A DNA stretch of 64,000 nt from Candidatus Nitrospira nitrosa (GCF_001458735.1 NZ_CZQA01000008.1:310001-374000); one strand, 5' to 3'; shown: positions 44,425-54,721, numbered from the stretch's first letter. The notes: generated by a model not told the origin, from the letters alone. Made by a program: numbers and translations.

Positions 44425-45915
44425 ATGAAAGCCGTTGCCGCCATCCGCGATCCATTGATCCTGACCGGAGAAACACTGACCCTATTGGCCTGGCATATTC
44501 CGGACCTGGTCGCCTACCAGCACCAACCTGACGAATGGTGGTTGGCTCCACTTGATGACGACCTCCCGTTGATCCGGCTGAACCAGACCGGGTTGGACCT
44601 GCTCAAGGCCATGAATGGTCATACAGCCGTGGGAACTCTTCTTGAGCAATACGGCACGAAGATCTGCGGGCCCGATGGGCAGCCTGGGTCCTGGCACTTG
44701 GCACGATGGGCGACCCCCAACTATTCTCTCTGCTATTACGGGACTGAACCACCTGGAGGCCACAGACACAAAGCCAAGTGGGATGTCCTGCTTCAACAAG
44801 TCCGTGAAGGCTGGTCCGGGCAAGACGGCTTCGAAGGTGAGCACCACCTGGAAGAATTCCATCACCACGAGCTGACCGAGAGCTCGGAGGACGACGGCCA
44901 TTTTGATCTGATTGAAACTACTGTCTCCCATCTCTTCCGAGAACCCAGCGAGGCTTTGGACAATCTGACTTATGGTCGACTGCTCATGCGACAACTCAGG
45001 CGACTCGGCTGGTTCACGCCTAAGCCGAAAGTCCTGCTGGAGATCGGGGGTGGCCTCGGGTACCTTGCACAGGAACTCGGGAAGGATCTGCTCCCATTTG
45101 AGAAGCAAGGGATCAACTACCTCTCGCTCGATATCACCCAACCATTTCTGAAACGCCAAGTTACTCGGGCCAAAGCAGGCGGATGGGCTGTCACCGGCAC
45201 CAGAGCCAATGCTGAACAGCTGCCCTTTGCCGATCTCTCTGTTGATCTGGTGATCGACAATGAAAATATGGCTGACATGACGCCGGTGCAGCTGAGTAAG
45301 AAGGAACTGGTATCTGGAACCGGAGAAACCCCACAACATCAGGAAGCGCTCGATTGGATCAGGCGGCTTCGCCTCCCCATCGAGGTCAACCCACCGGACT
45401 CGGTGATCTTTAACGTAGGGCCGATTCGCTTTGTCGCCGAATTGTGGCGGGTCCTCAAACCGGGTGGGCGAGCGTTTCTGACCGAGTTCGGCATCGAAGA
45501 AGGCTGGCCGGCTCCTGTGAAGTTACCAGGCCACACCGAGTACGAAGTGCAATACAGTCACCTGCGACAAGCCGTGCGCTGGCTGGGGTTCCAAGAACGC
45601 TATCTATCACTCCCACAGTTTCTCGGCCTCAAGCCAAACACAAAAGTGCTCTGCACCGGTGCCACCTATACCATCCAGCGATTCTGTCAGGCCATCAACC
45701 ATCCTTTCGCCGTGCGTGCCTACAGCGAAAAGGAATTACAACAGGCGCTAGGCGACATCCTCCCCAAGCTGCAAGGCCTCCATTACCACGACCTTGCCGA
45801 CCCAGCCTGGTTCGGCCTGCAAGATTTTAAGGTGTTGCTGCTGGAAAAGCCGGGCGGCGCGCCAAAAGCCCAGTTCACCGAGAACAAAGGCTATCGGTGG
45901 TATTCGCAGAAGTGA
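44425..45915 (+). CDS. SAM methyltransferase with N-terminal PqqD-like domain
   Basis: 496 residues. Residues 20-85 resemble a PqqD-type peptide-binding domain (ending LLKAMNGHTAVGTLLEQYG). The middle contains a SAM-binding core: VLLEIGGGLGYLAQELGKDL (motif I), LSLDITQPFLKRQ, and ELWRVLKPGGRAFLTEFGIEE, which includes the usual post-motif. ATG 44425 is chosen for the N-terminus, since upstream codons to 44356 show no domain. Possibly modifies a peptide or protein substrate; no radical-SAM or precursor gene is nearby to show which. Confidence 0.75.
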   Translation: MKAVAAIRDPLILTGETLTLLAWHIPDLVAYQHQPDEWWLAPLDDDLPLIRLNQTGLDLLKAMNGHTAVGTLLEQYGTKICGPDGQPGSWHLARWATPNYSLCYYGTEPPGGHRHKAKWDVLLQQVREGWSGQDGFEGEHHLEEFHHHELTESSEDDGHFDLIETTVSHLFREPSEALDNLTYGRLLMRQLRRLGWFTPKPKVLLEIGGGLGYLAQELGKDLLPFEKQGINYLSLDITQPFLKRQVTRAKAGGWAVTGTRANAEQLPFADLSVDLVIDNENMADMTPVQLSKKELVSGTGETPQHQEALDWIRRLRLPIEVNPPDSVIFNVGPIRFVAELWRVLKPGGRAFLTEFGIEEGWPAPVKLPGHTEYEVQYSHLRQAVRWLGFQERYLSLPQFLGLKPNTKVLCTGATYTIQRFCQAINHPFAVRAYSEKELQQALGDILPKLQGLHYHDLADPAWFGLQDFKVLLLEKPGGAPKAQFTENKGYRWYSQK

Positions 45916-46048
45916 GGGCTTGAGGGTAGCCTGGGTCGCTCTCAGTGCTCGCTGACCGCGCTCCCGTCGTACCCGATGGACCCAGAGCGGCTTTGAGAGA
46001 ACTCACCAGAAGCATCTCGAGGCAAGAAGGCAAGCAGAGGACGGAGAT

Positions 46049-46083
46049 GGCCTGGTCGTCTTCTCAGGAAGATCGACCAGGCC
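46049..46083. terminator. Convergent hairpin (terminator-like)
   Basis: GGCCTGGTCG (46049-46058) pairs with CGACCAGGCC (46074-46083); inside it TCTTC (59-63) pairs with GAAGA (68-72), giving a long hairpin with one bulge. It stands between the plus-strand methyltransferase and the minus-strand peptidase. No strong T-run follows on either side. Confidence 0.55.
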
Positions 46084-46090
46084 GCTGCGG

Positions 46091-48079
46091 TTATTTCGAT
46101 CGCCCTTTTCCACCCCTGGTCTTCACCGTGTAGGTGACAGCTACCGTATTGCTCAGCCCCGACTCATTTCCCACTTGATCGACGGCAGTCACGCCATAGG
46201 TGTAGAGCGCCCCGCCTGTCCCCGTCCTATCGCTGTAGGAAAGTTCGGTAGTCGTCCCCAACAACACCCCGTTGCGGTAGATGTAGTAACTCTTCAGACC
46301 TGAACCACTGTCGGACGCCGCGTTCCAGGAGAGGGCCACCCCTCCAGTTTGCACGGCTGCCCCCGTCAACCCACTCGGAGCCGTAGGGGACGACGCATCG
46401 ACATTGATCTGGGTCGTACCCACACCATCCTGACTGTGAATCGGATCCTGGCCGTCGCCATCATGAGCCGTAAGGGTCACAGTACCGGAACTCGTTGGAG
46501 TCACCGTCACGGTTGCCGACCCCACTTGCCCGGAGGTGAGCGGTCCTACAGATCCCGGATTCACGCTGCCGATCCCACTGGTCGACAGGACAAAGGTCGT
46601 CCCATTACAACCACTTGAGTCGCGATTCGTGATTTGCCCGCTTAAGGACACGGTACTTCCTGGTTTCACCCAAACAGAAGCCGGCGTAAGCGACACCTCT
46701 GGCGGGTTCGCGGCACAACCGAACGACACCTGTACCGTAGCACTGCCGCTCCCGTTCGTCACCGGCACGACGGTAATCCCATTCGCGTTGTCCATGAACA
46801 GTCCCGTCGTGGACAGGGATTGGAGGAAATAGGTGTAGCCATACCCTGATCCCTTATAGCGATGAACATTCACCCCCTGCGTGTAGGTGGAGGGCAGGCT
46901 TGCATCCCATCCTGTCGCCTGCCGATACGAGAGGTAGTAATACTCATTGGTGTTCGGCTTGAAAATTCTCAACGCCTGCGGGAGAGTGCCGTCCGGCGTC
47001 GTTCCGATAGCCCCCAGTTGATATGACCCGGACGTCGTGACCGTCTGCACGGCATTGGGAAAGACGTTGAGCCACCCCATCTGGTGCAGATGCGGGCTAT
47101 TGAAGTTGCGCAGCGCCCTCGAGCTGCCCATAGGATCCGAGGAATCGCCATACTCCACGTTCATCACCCCGTCATTTTCCGGGTCTGTCCCAGCATGTGC
47201 CATATTGAGGTTGTGGCCCAACTCATGGGCATACACCATCATGGACTGGGGCTCAGCGATATAGGACTTACTACCACCAATATAGGCCAACCCAGCCCAG
47301 CCGCAGTCCGGCAACTGTGAATGGGGCGGCAACACATAGATACGGTGTTGATAGAGCGTCAAATCGATACCAGCCGCCTGAGCCGCGCTGTCGGCAGCAT
47401 TCCCCCACGAGGACCAGTTACAGCCGACCTTGGATAGGGACAGGTTGAACGGTCCCACCACATCCGGCTGCCCGTTGCCGTCGGTATCGGTCTTGAACGT
47501 CACTTGCCCGTAAGAGCTGTTGAGATACAGCGCTCGCATAGATTGCGTCGCGGTAAAGATCTTGTCTCCCACGTAGGCCGGTGTATAGGTGCACGCCGTC
47601 ACGTCACTGCAGAGTGTCGCGTCATTCAGATTGACGAGAATGGCGATGGCCGTCCGCTCGGACAGCACCGGCGCCGTCGCCGTGCTGTCCTGTGTGGTGG
47701 TACCACCGGAATCCAGTGCGGCCACATCCTTGACCCAGACCACGGAGTTCTGCTGCCGCCCACGCACCGTGACCCGTCGCCCCGTGAGCAGACCGACCGA
47801 CGAAGGGTCATCGAAACCGAGCTCAAACAGTTCATGCGTCGTAACGTTCCGCACGAAATAGCGAACGAAGGAATGGGCGACGTCGGCACCATCTCCATGA
47901 ATCACCTCCACATCGCCGTCGAATTTCACAGGCTGCCCACCGACAAAGGGCTGGGGCCTGCCTTGTCCCAGCAACTGATGGAGGTCGCCCTCATGCGCGT
48001 AGGCGGTTCCAAAGAGTCCTAGCATGAACAAACCGGTCACCATTCCACTCACTGCCGACGATCTCGTGCTCCGCGTCAT
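46091..48079 (-). CDS. Secreted M11-type (gametolysin-like) metallopeptidase
   Basis: 662 residues. GGAGGTGTTGT directly precedes ATG 48079, so a longer frame from 48184 is rejected. A signal peptide (GMVTGLFMLGLFGTAYA) is followed by a propeptide and a metzincin domain with HELGHNLNMAH at 285-295 and a Met-turn DPMGSS, which place it in M11. Downstream lie a beta domain, a stretch like an Ig/big domain (LTPASVWVKPGSTVSLSGQI) and a C-terminal fibronectin-III domain (PTAPSGLTGAAVQTGGVALS). It probably cleaves extracellular proteins. Confidence 0.87.
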   Translation of the reverse strand: MTRSTRSSAVSGMVTGLFMLGLFGTAYAHEGDLHQLLGQGRPQPFVGGQPVKFDGDVEVIHGDGADVAHSFVRYFVRNVTTHELFELGFDDPSSVGLLTGRRVTVRGRQQNSVVWVKDVAALDSGGTTTQDSTATAPVLSERTAIAILVNLNDATLCSDVTACTYTPAYVGDKIFTATQSMRALYLNSSYGQVTFKTDTDGNGQPDVVGPFNLSLSKVGCNWSSWGNAADSAAQAAGIDLTLYQHRIYVLPPHSQLPDCGWAGLAYIGGSKSYIAEPQSMMVYAHELGHNLNMAHAGTDPENDGVMNVEYGDSSDPMGSSRALRNFNSPHLHQMGWLNVFPNAVQTVTTSGSYQLGAIGTTPDGTLPQALRIFKPNTNEYYYLSYRQATGWDASLPSTYTQGVNVHRYKGSGYGYTYFLQSLSTTGLFMDNANGITVVPVTNGSGSATVQVSFGCAANPPEVSLTPASVWVKPGSTVSLSGQITNRDSSGCNGTTFVLSTSGIGSVNPGSVGPLTSGQVGSATVTVTPTSSGTVTLTAHDGDGQDPIHSQDGVGTTQINVDASSPTAPSGLTGAAVQTGGVALSWNAASDSGSGLKSYYIYRNGVLLGTTTELSYSDRTGTGGALYTYGVTAVDQVGNESGLSNTVAVTYTVKTRGGKGRSK

Positions 48080-48898
48080 ACAACACCTCCGTGAGTTCGT
48101 AGAATCCCTCACATCGACTAGTCGCGAGCGCGTCGCCCCCTCAATCACTTCGTCCCTGGAACGGATCGAGCGACGCGGACGCATCTGACACGTGAAACCG
48201 GTGCGGCGAACGGCACAGCACGAGCGTGATCAATACCATCGATTCCCTCACTCTGTTAGAGATTGACGGATCAGAATACGTACGGTCTTGGGAGGTCAGC
48301 CCCCTTGGCCGCATGAGCGAGAGGAAAATGAGCAAGCGACGTGCCGGTAGGTTAGGCTTCCTAAAATCCACGAGTTCGAAGAATGGGCTCCACCCTGACA
48401 GCACAAATTCGGCAAGGGATCTGGAGTAATTGTACGGTCACACCTCCGGTGGTGCCCATATTTGAACAACCCAGAGCCGCGCACCGCGTCGGAGGCTCTG
48501 TCGGTTGAGAGCCATTCAGCATCATCTCAAGCGTACGATGTCGCAATTCACGAAGGGCGTCACCCGGCTCGCCGCGTGTGGTCACCTGTCAGCACGGGCT
48601 CAGTGGCGCCGCCTGACTCAGAGCCACAACGCGACTCCGCATCATTGAGGGATGATAAATCGTGAGAACCCGGCGGGCTAGACGGCAAGACAGGCACATG
48701 GAATCTGGCTGATTATGGGAAACGCCGGTTGGACGGGACAATGAGTTTCAGGATAAGTACGCAGACAGAGGGAGAGCTGCTTTCATGATCGCCACGTCTG
48801 GGGAATCCACCTCTCCGGCTGGAATCGGCTGTCGCCGCAGGATTGCGGCGAGGCTCAAGCCAGACATGCATTCACGTAACCCTGGCCGGATGGGGCCC
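48080..48898. other. Intergenic region upstream of the M11 peptidase
   Basis: 819 bases. A perfect 8-bp hairpin TCGCCGCA/TGCGGCGA with a GGAT loop (48832-48851) lies 48 bases past the stop of the TolC-like gene and may end the secretion operon, though no T-run follows. The rest holds no supported gene; short frames here have no ribosome site or domain. Confidence 0.5.
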
Positions 48899-50242
48899 TC
48901 AGTTCTGAGCCATCCACCCGTTGATTTCTTCTATATCCGTGCGCGTGAGGGTCCCGCCCCAAACCCGCAGGGCGACGAGCGACCGCAGATAGTCGTAGCG
49001 AGCCTTAGCAGAGGCGAACCGTGATTTCAGGAGGTTTTTTTTGGCTTCGAGCACGGCCACGATAGTCGCCGCCCCCAACTCATACCCCCGTTGCTGCCCA
49101 TCCCGAGCCTTGATCCGCGCATCCACTTCGCGCATCGTCGAGGCGATCCGCGAGTAGCCCGTTTGCGCATTGAGATAGGCCGTCCTGGTCTCCCGTTCGA
49201 CCTCCCGCTGCTTTTCCAGGTGCTTGTATTTGGTCATTTCGAAGCGGGCCACGGCTTCACGCTCGGCGGCACTCGTGCCTCCCCCGGAATACAACGGCAC
49301 ATTGAGCTGCACCCCCAAGGTCCCCACCGTGTAGGGATCGAGCTGGCGGTTGTCGAACCCCCCGTTTTTGGCATAGATCCCCGACATCTGCAGCGACACC
49401 TGGGGCAGATGGTTCGCCCACTGACTGGCAATGGTCTTGGCCGAAGCTTCCATCGCATACTGCAACGCCTGAATCGCCGGATGCCGCCTCACGGCGTCCG
49501 TGACCCACTGGTCGGCCTGGCCGGGCACCGGCGGCAACGCCTCGTTCGCGAGCCGCGCCAAATCAGCCACCGGCACGCCGACCACCTCCCGCACCTTTTC
49601 CAGCGCCACAGCCTTGGCATTGTGGATTTCGAGTTCGCGCGTCTTGAGCGTTTGATAGTAGGCCTCGACCTCATACAGATCCGTCACCTTCGCCATCGCG
49701 CGTTCGTACATGCGGCGGATCCGCTGCATCTCGCCGTCCGTCAAGTCCAGCTCACTCTGCACATAGCCGGCTTCGTCATGCGCCTCCAAGAACTCGAGGT
49801 ACCGATCGACCAAATCCGTGGCCAGCTCCATCCGGGCGCTCTCCAAGTCCTGCTCGGCCTGCTTCACGGTGAATCCCGAGCCTTGATAGGCGCGAAACGA
49901 CGATAGGTCGAAGAGGGCCTGGCGGGCCTGCACCACACCGCGTAGTCCCTGATACTGCGAGGTGACATGCCCGGTCTGCCCGGTGAAACGGTTGGGGATT
50001 TCCTGGGTGAATTCGTTCCAGGAGACGAACCCCGTGCCGGAGACTTGAGGCAACAGTTTGCTGCGCGCCTGATCTTTTTGCGCCTCCGCCTGCGCCACGC
50101 CATATTTCCGGCCTTCCACCACCGGATTGGTGGCCAGAGCCAGATCGTAGAGCTGCAGCAAATTCGTCGGTGGTCCGTCGGCCGCCGCCGCCGCCGGAAG
50201 CAGGATGGTGAAGAGCCAGATGAGCCGCAATCGATTCCACAT
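48899..50242 (-). CDS. TolC-family outer-membrane protein of a type I secretion system
   Basis: 447 residues. Signal peptide MWNRLRLIWLFTILLPAAAAA from ATG 50242; the ATG at 50278 adds a head without meaning. Two halves of TolC-type repeated helices follow, with AQAEAQKDQARSKLLPQVSG, a DLVDRYLEFLEA block and ASAKTIASQWANHLPQVSLQMS (part). LYSGGGTSAAEREAVAR is the typical second-half signature. It forms the outer-membrane channel for the HlyD and ABC proteins encoded just upstream. Confidence 0.9.
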   Translation of the reverse strand: MWNRLRLIWLFTILLPAAAAADGPPTNLLQLYDLALATNPVVEGRKYGVAQAEAQKDQARSKLLPQVSGTGFVSWNEFTQEIPNRFTGQTGHVTSQYQGLRGVVQARQALFDLSSFRAYQGSGFTVKQAEQDLESARMELATDLVDRYLEFLEAHDEAGYVQSELDLTDGEMQRIRRMYERAMAKVTDLYEVEAYYQTLKTRELEIHNAKAVALEKVREVVGVPVADLARLANEALPPVPGQADQWVTDAVRRHPAIQALQYAMEASAKTIASQWANHLPQVSLQMSGIYAKNGGFDNRQLDPYTVGTLGVQLNVPLYSGGGTSAAEREAVARFEMTKYKHLEKQREVERETRTAYLNAQTGYSRIASTMREVDARIKARDGQQRGYELGAATIVAVLEAKKNLLKSRFASAKARYDYLRSLVALRVWGGTLTRTDIEEINGWMAQN

Positions 50243-50317
50243 AGGTGTCTCGTCGGTACTGGGCCGCGCCATCAGCATGCCGAACCGGCTTGCCGGGCCC
50301 CCGGTTTGTGCCGGCGT

Positions 50318-51667
50318 TTAATCCTCGATAAAGGAGCGTTTGAAGCTGTCCGTCAGGGGTTTCAGCAAATACTGCACCAGGGTCCGTGCCCCGGTGTTGA
50401 TGAGGACCTCCACGGGCATCCCCGGCACCAAGTCGAGTTCGGCCCTGCGCAATGCCTCTAGTCCCTCTGAGGAAACTTCGACGCGGGCCAGGTAGTAGGC
50501 CGTCTCGCCGCCTCGGCTTTCCTTCTTGTCTTTGCTGTCCTCGACGATCCGATCCGCCGACACACTGATCAGCGTCCCTTCGATCGTCGGAAGATCGCGG
50601 CTCTTGAACGCGCTGAATCGCACTTCCGCCACCTGTCCCACCTTGACCCGATCGATGTCGATAGGGGCCACTTGGGCTTCGATGATGAGCTTCTCATCTT
50701 GTGGCACCACATCCAGCAGCCGCCCCCCTGGAGGGATCACCGCCCCGATGGTATGCAGGGTCAACCCCAGCACCATCCCAGAAACGGGAGCCTTGATGAC
50801 CGACCGGTTGACCGTACTCTCCAGCGACTGGACTTTTTCCCGCACTTCGAACAAGCCAGACTGTACCTCGCTTAGCTCTTTGGCGACTTCCCGTTGGAGG
50901 TCCTTTTGCAATTGTAAGATTTTCAGCTCGATTTCCCCGATTTGTAACTCGCTCGCCGCAATATCAGAGACGAGTTCCCCCCGCTGCCCCTCACTCTGTG
51001 CCAAGGCACGATCCATTTCCTCGACCTTCTGCTTCTCGGTGAACCCTTCCTGCAAGAGGCTCCTGAAGTCGGTGACGTCACCCCGGTAAGACTCCACGAG
51101 ACGATCCTTGCTGTGCTTCTGCGCCTGGAGCCCCTCTATCTTGGCCCGAAGTTGCTCAATCTGTCGGCCATACACCGCACTCTCCCCGTCGTTGGCCGCC
51201 TGGCGTACTTTGAAGGTCTGATCCTGCAGCCGCATGGCTTCCTGCACACGCGGATCGCTTCGGTGCGCCAGCAATTCCTCGGGATACCGCACAGCCCGGA
51301 GCCCGTCGCGCTGGGCCGCCAGGCGCGCTTCCTGCGCAACCAGGATATAGAGCTGCCCCCGCAGGACCTCGAGCTGCGCGCGGGGTTGGGTATCGTCCAA
51401 GGTGGCGAGGACTTGATCATACTTCACAGGGTCGCCATCATGCACCGCGAGCGTCCGAATGATGCCTCCCTCAAGGTGCTGCACGGTTTTGCGGTAATGT
51501 TGCACGGTGATGACTCCAGGCGCCAAGGCAGCACTGTTGAGCGGCGCGAGCGAGGCCCAGGCCCCGAAGCCGCCGAAGACCACCAGCACGAGCGCCAGCC
51601 CCTGTCGGCGAATCGCTCGATCGTCACTCAACAGGCGTGGGGGACTTGTCAGCAAGTGTTCAGCCAC
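50318..51667 (-). CDS. HlyD-family periplasmic adaptor of a type I secretion system
   Basis: 449 residues. One N-terminal membrane helix (GLALVLVVFGGFGAWAS) is followed by the lipoyl half-motif GVITVQHYRKTVQHLEGGIIRTLAVHDGD (part), long coiled coils, and the second half with VIKAPVSGMVLGLTLHTIGAVI (part). The end GMPVEVLINTGARTLVQYLLKPL (part) matches the HlyD/PrtE C-terminus. It bridges the ABC transporter to the TolC-like channel. Confidence 0.93.
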   Translation of the reverse strand: MAEHLLTSPPRLLSDDRAIRRQGLALVLVVFGGFGAWASLAPLNSAALAPGVITVQHYRKTVQHLEGGIIRTLAVHDGDPVKYDQVLATLDDTQPRAQLEVLRGQLYILVAQEARLAAQRDGLRAVRYPEELLAHRSDPRVQEAMRLQDQTFKVRQAANDGESAVYGRQIEQLRAKIEGLQAQKHSKDRLVESYRGDVTDFRSLLQEGFTEKQKVEEMDRALAQSEGQRGELVSDIAASELQIGEIELKILQLQKDLQREVAKELSEVQSGLFEVREKVQSLESTVNRSVIKAPVSGMVLGLTLHTIGAVIPPGGRLLDVVPQDEKLIIEAQVAPIDIDRVKVGQVAEVRFSAFKSRDLPTIEGTLISVSADRIVEDSKDKKESRGGETAYYLARVEVSSEGLEALRRAELDLVPGMPVEVLINTGARTLVQYLLKPLTDSFKRSFIED

Positions 51668-51746
51668 AAGACACCGTTCCCCTCCAGACAGCCATGAGCA
51701 TTCCCCTTCCCACCTTCGGCCCCAACACCACGGGTATGACAGGATC

Positions 51747-53501
51747 CTAGGCCGCCCCGATCGCCGGTCGTGATTGGCTCCCCTGGGACTGGGCGCGGGC
51801 CAGCGCCGCTAAAACCTCATCACGCGGACCATACACAAGCAGTTTGCCGTCACGCACGACGGCAATCTTGTCCACCACTTTCAGCACGTTCGGGCGATGG
51901 GTGACCAGGATGACCGTGCCTCCGCTCTTCTGTACTTGCTTGAGCGTCGCGGTCAGCGCTTCTTCTCCCTCCGCGTCGAGGTTGGCATTGGGTTCATCGA
52001 GCACCACGACTTTCGGGTTCCCATAGATGGCTCGCGCGATCCCGATGCGCTGTTGTTGTCCCGCCGAGAGCGCGACGCCTCCCCCGATCAGGGGCGTATC
52101 GTAGGCCTGGGGCAAAGTCAACACCATCTCGTGGATTCCCGCCCATTGCGCGGCTTCGATCACCCGCTCGGCCTCCACGTCACCGAAGCGCGCGATGTTC
52201 TCCGCGACGGTCCCGTCGAGTAATTCCACGTCTTGGGGCAGGTACCCCACATAGCGTCCCAGCTGAGTCCGATCCCAATTATGCACATCCGCGCCATCCA
52301 GACAGGCCCGCCCCCGCGCCGGAGGATAGAGGCCCAGGAGCGCCCGTGCCAAAGTGGATTTGCCCGCAGCACTCGGCCCGATGAGGGCCACCGTCGTGCC
52401 TGGCTCGATCGTCAGCGTGATGCCCTTCAGAATGGGTTCCGTCCTGCCCGGGACGGCGACAACGAGCTCTTCCAAGGTGACTTGCCCCTGGAGCTCCGGC
52501 AACGTCATGTGGGACTCCCGCTCGGGAATCGTGCGAAGCAGCGTATCGAGCCGCTGGTAGGCCTCGCGCGCGCCGAGAAACCCCCGCCAGCCCGCAATCA
52601 TTTGGTCGAGCGGGGCCAGGGCCCGCCCCAAGAGAATCGAGCCGGAGATCACCAATCCCGGGGAGATATCCTTCCGAATGGCCAGATAGGCCCCGAGCCC
52701 CAGCGCCAACGATTGAATCGTCAACCGATAGGTCTTGGAGAGGGCATTGATCAAGCCCCCCTTCGTACTGGCCTGGGCTTGCAGCGCTAAGACCCGCAGC
52801 TGTTTCTCCTGCCAGCGCGCCCGCAAGCGCGGTAACATGCCCATGGCCTCCACCACTTCGGCATTGCGAAGATTGCGCTGGGTGAACTGGGTGGCCTCGA
52901 TCGATTCGCGGTTCGCCTCCGCGAGATCGGCGCGGGTCGACAGCTCATTCCAAATCGCCAGGCCCGCCAGAAAGAGCATCGAGCCGATCGCCACGAGCCC
53001 GAAGTAGGGATGGAAGAGAAACATGAGCCCAGCATAGATCGGCATCCAGGGCGCATCAAAGAAGGCCAGCAACCCCGGACCGGTCAAGAATTGCCGGATC
53101 TGTAAGAGATCGTTCAGCGGTTGTGAGGTCGCTTTGGCTCCACTGCTGGCCAACGACTGCCGGAAGATCGCGTCGAAGACTCGTTCGCCCAGGTGTTCAT
53201 CGAGCCGCGCACTCGTCGCCACCAAGATCCGCGTGCGGATCCATTCCAGGCCGCCCAGCACGAGAAAGAGAAACACGGCGATCCCCGTGAGCATCATGAG
53301 CGTCGACTCACTTCCGCTCATCAACACCCGGTCGTAGATAGCCAGCATGTAGATCGCCGGCACGAGCATCAGCAGATTCACGAACAGACTGAAGAAGGCC
53401 GTCGTCAGAAACGACTGCCGGCAGGCCGCGATCGCCTTCCCCAGATCGGACAAGGGGCTCATTAAACTAGCTTTTTGGAGAGGCATGCGTGGATTCGTCA
53501 T
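51747..53501 (-). CDS. Type I secretion ABC transporter (PrtD-like)
   Basis: 584 residues: six membrane helices then an ATPase domain with Walker A GPSAAGKSTLARALLG, signature LSAGQQQRIGIARAI and Walker B VVVLDEPNANLD. It has no N-terminal C39 peptidase, so it is of the PrtD/LipB class that exports proteins by a C-terminal signal rather than a cleaved leader. HlyD- and TolC-like genes follow directly, making a complete secretion apparatus. The likely cargo is the 990-residue protein at 54779-57751. Confidence 0.94.
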   Translation of the reverse strand: MTNPRMPLQKASLMSPLSDLGKAIAACRQSFLTTAFFSLFVNLLMLVPAIYMLAIYDRVLMSGSESTLMMLTGIAVFLFLVLGGLEWIRTRILVATSARLDEHLGERVFDAIFRQSLASSGAKATSQPLNDLLQIRQFLTGPGLLAFFDAPWMPIYAGLMFLFHPYFGLVAIGSMLFLAGLAIWNELSTRADLAEANRESIEATQFTQRNLRNAEVVEAMGMLPRLRARWQEKQLRVLALQAQASTKGGLINALSKTYRLTIQSLALGLGAYLAIRKDISPGLVISGSILLGRALAPLDQMIAGWRGFLGAREAYQRLDTLLRTIPERESHMTLPELQGQVTLEELVVAVPGRTEPILKGITLTIEPGTTVALIGPSAAGKSTLARALLGLYPPARGRACLDGADVHNWDRTQLGRYVGYLPQDVELLDGTVAENIARFGDVEAERVIEAAQWAGIHEMVLTLPQAYDTPLIGGGVALSAGQQQRIGIARAIYGNPKVVVLDEPNANLDAEGEEALTATLKQVQKSGGTVILVTHRPNVLKVVDKIAVVRDGKLLVYGPRDEVLAALARAQSQGSQSRPAIGAA

Positions 53502-54169
53502 CGCTGCAGTGGGTTCATAAGACAGTGGGTGTTCGTCGGTAATTACTCACATTACGAGAACACGCATGTACCCAAGGTGTGTCACCTAATTGGAAGGCTT
53601 GATGATACCTCACTCACGCAAGCAAATTCAAGCCATTCAGCCATGCCATTTACACCTATTGCGCATGCTGACGATGGATTCGGCTCACAAATGGAAGAGA
53701 TTCCTTATCGTACGAGTCGCGCTGCGGAGTCACTCTTCGTCCATCCGCCGAAGCTCTTCCAGATTGGGAACCCACCATGAGATCCCAAGCTCATGACATG
53801 GCTCTCCGGTTCCCCCTCTGCCCTCAACGATACCTGGCCCACTTGGACGGGCTCCACCGCAAATTTGGCATCCAACTTCGGCCCGGTCGTACCGCCCGGC
53901 TTGGTGGTGGTTGATCGTGACCGTGAGTGTGTCGAGCCTGGGATGGCGGCGGAGTGCGTGGTTGTTCTTCAGTCGGCTCATGGGTTAAATCCGGCGTCAG
54001 CGGCCCACGTTGCCACCCGCTCATGTTGGGGCGGCGTGAACGTGACACGACTGTGGTGAACTCCTCCGCGTGAGGCCAAGACACAAACACCTCGTCAGAC
54101 CTGTTCGATCCAACGAGGCGTCTTTCATAGTAACTGTTCGCTTAGGCTATCGCGCGAACTCGGTAGCCA
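53502..54169. other. Intergenic region upstream of the ABC transporter
   Basis: 668 bases. Short frames on both strands (for example minus 53730-53981 and plus 53793-54059) overlap each other and show no ribosome site, domain or signal. Their composition is atypical and a decayed element is possible, but I cannot name one. Promoter not placed. Confidence 0.45.
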
Positions 54170-54544
54170 CTACGCAGAAGCCGTCTTCTGCTGAGTACCT
54201 CGGGCAGGTGCGTTCTTTAGGAGCTGGTTCAACTGCTGCACCAGCTGCGCCGCCGTATCCGGTGGCAAAGCCAAGCGGCAGATGCGTTGGCCGCCGATCG
54301 AGTCGGGTGGATTGGCGCCGCTTCGTGCGGCCTTCGCCACTGCATTCAAGCCTCCCGGTTCGATAAACCCGAATTCAACGAGCACCAACCCGCCGGCATC
54401 CGCCACCCCACTGAAATTGCACAGCACCGGCTGCGTCGACGGCTCACTCGGCGAGAGGCGAATGCCCACCTGCACACGCCGATCTGTGCCCTCCTGACCA
54501 GCAACCTGCGCCTCACTCTTGACACTGTTACCTTTGTCGGCCAT
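54170..54544 (-). CDS. Small protein, DUF3467-like
   Basis: 124 residues. Begins MADKGNSVKSEAQVAGQEG (polar), then a beta-rich core with VQVGIRLSPSEPSTQPVLCN, VLVEFGFIEPGG, and RLALPPDTAAQLVQQLNQLL, reminiscent of DUF3467 proteins. The resemblance is weak and a novel family is possible. GAGG precedes the ATG by seven bases. It lies between the 990-residue gene and the type I secretion genes in the same orientation, so it may help secrete or chaperone that protein. Confidence 0.65.
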   Translation of the reverse strand: MADKGNSVKSEAQVAGQEGTDRRVQVGIRLSPSEPSTQPVLCNFSGVADAGGLVLVEFGFIEPGGLNAVAKAARSGANPPDSIGGQRICRLALPPDTAAQLVQQLNQLLKNAPARGTQQKTASA

Positions 54545-54721
54545 ACGAATACCTCATCTCTGTTGAAAAATCCTCACCAAGACAGAACGACAGACATGCC
54601 TACACATCGCACACACCACAGGGGAAAATCTTGAAGATTTCAGCAGTACAACGCAACGCCCACCGGGCATTCATCAGACAACCACCACCTCGATCAAGCC
54701 GGCACACGTCCTCAAAAACTT

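Noticed and set aside
53730-54090. Short overlapping frames upstream of the ABC transporter, possibly a decayed element
   Set aside because: I cannot match any reading to a transposase or other family, and no inverted repeats flank the area.
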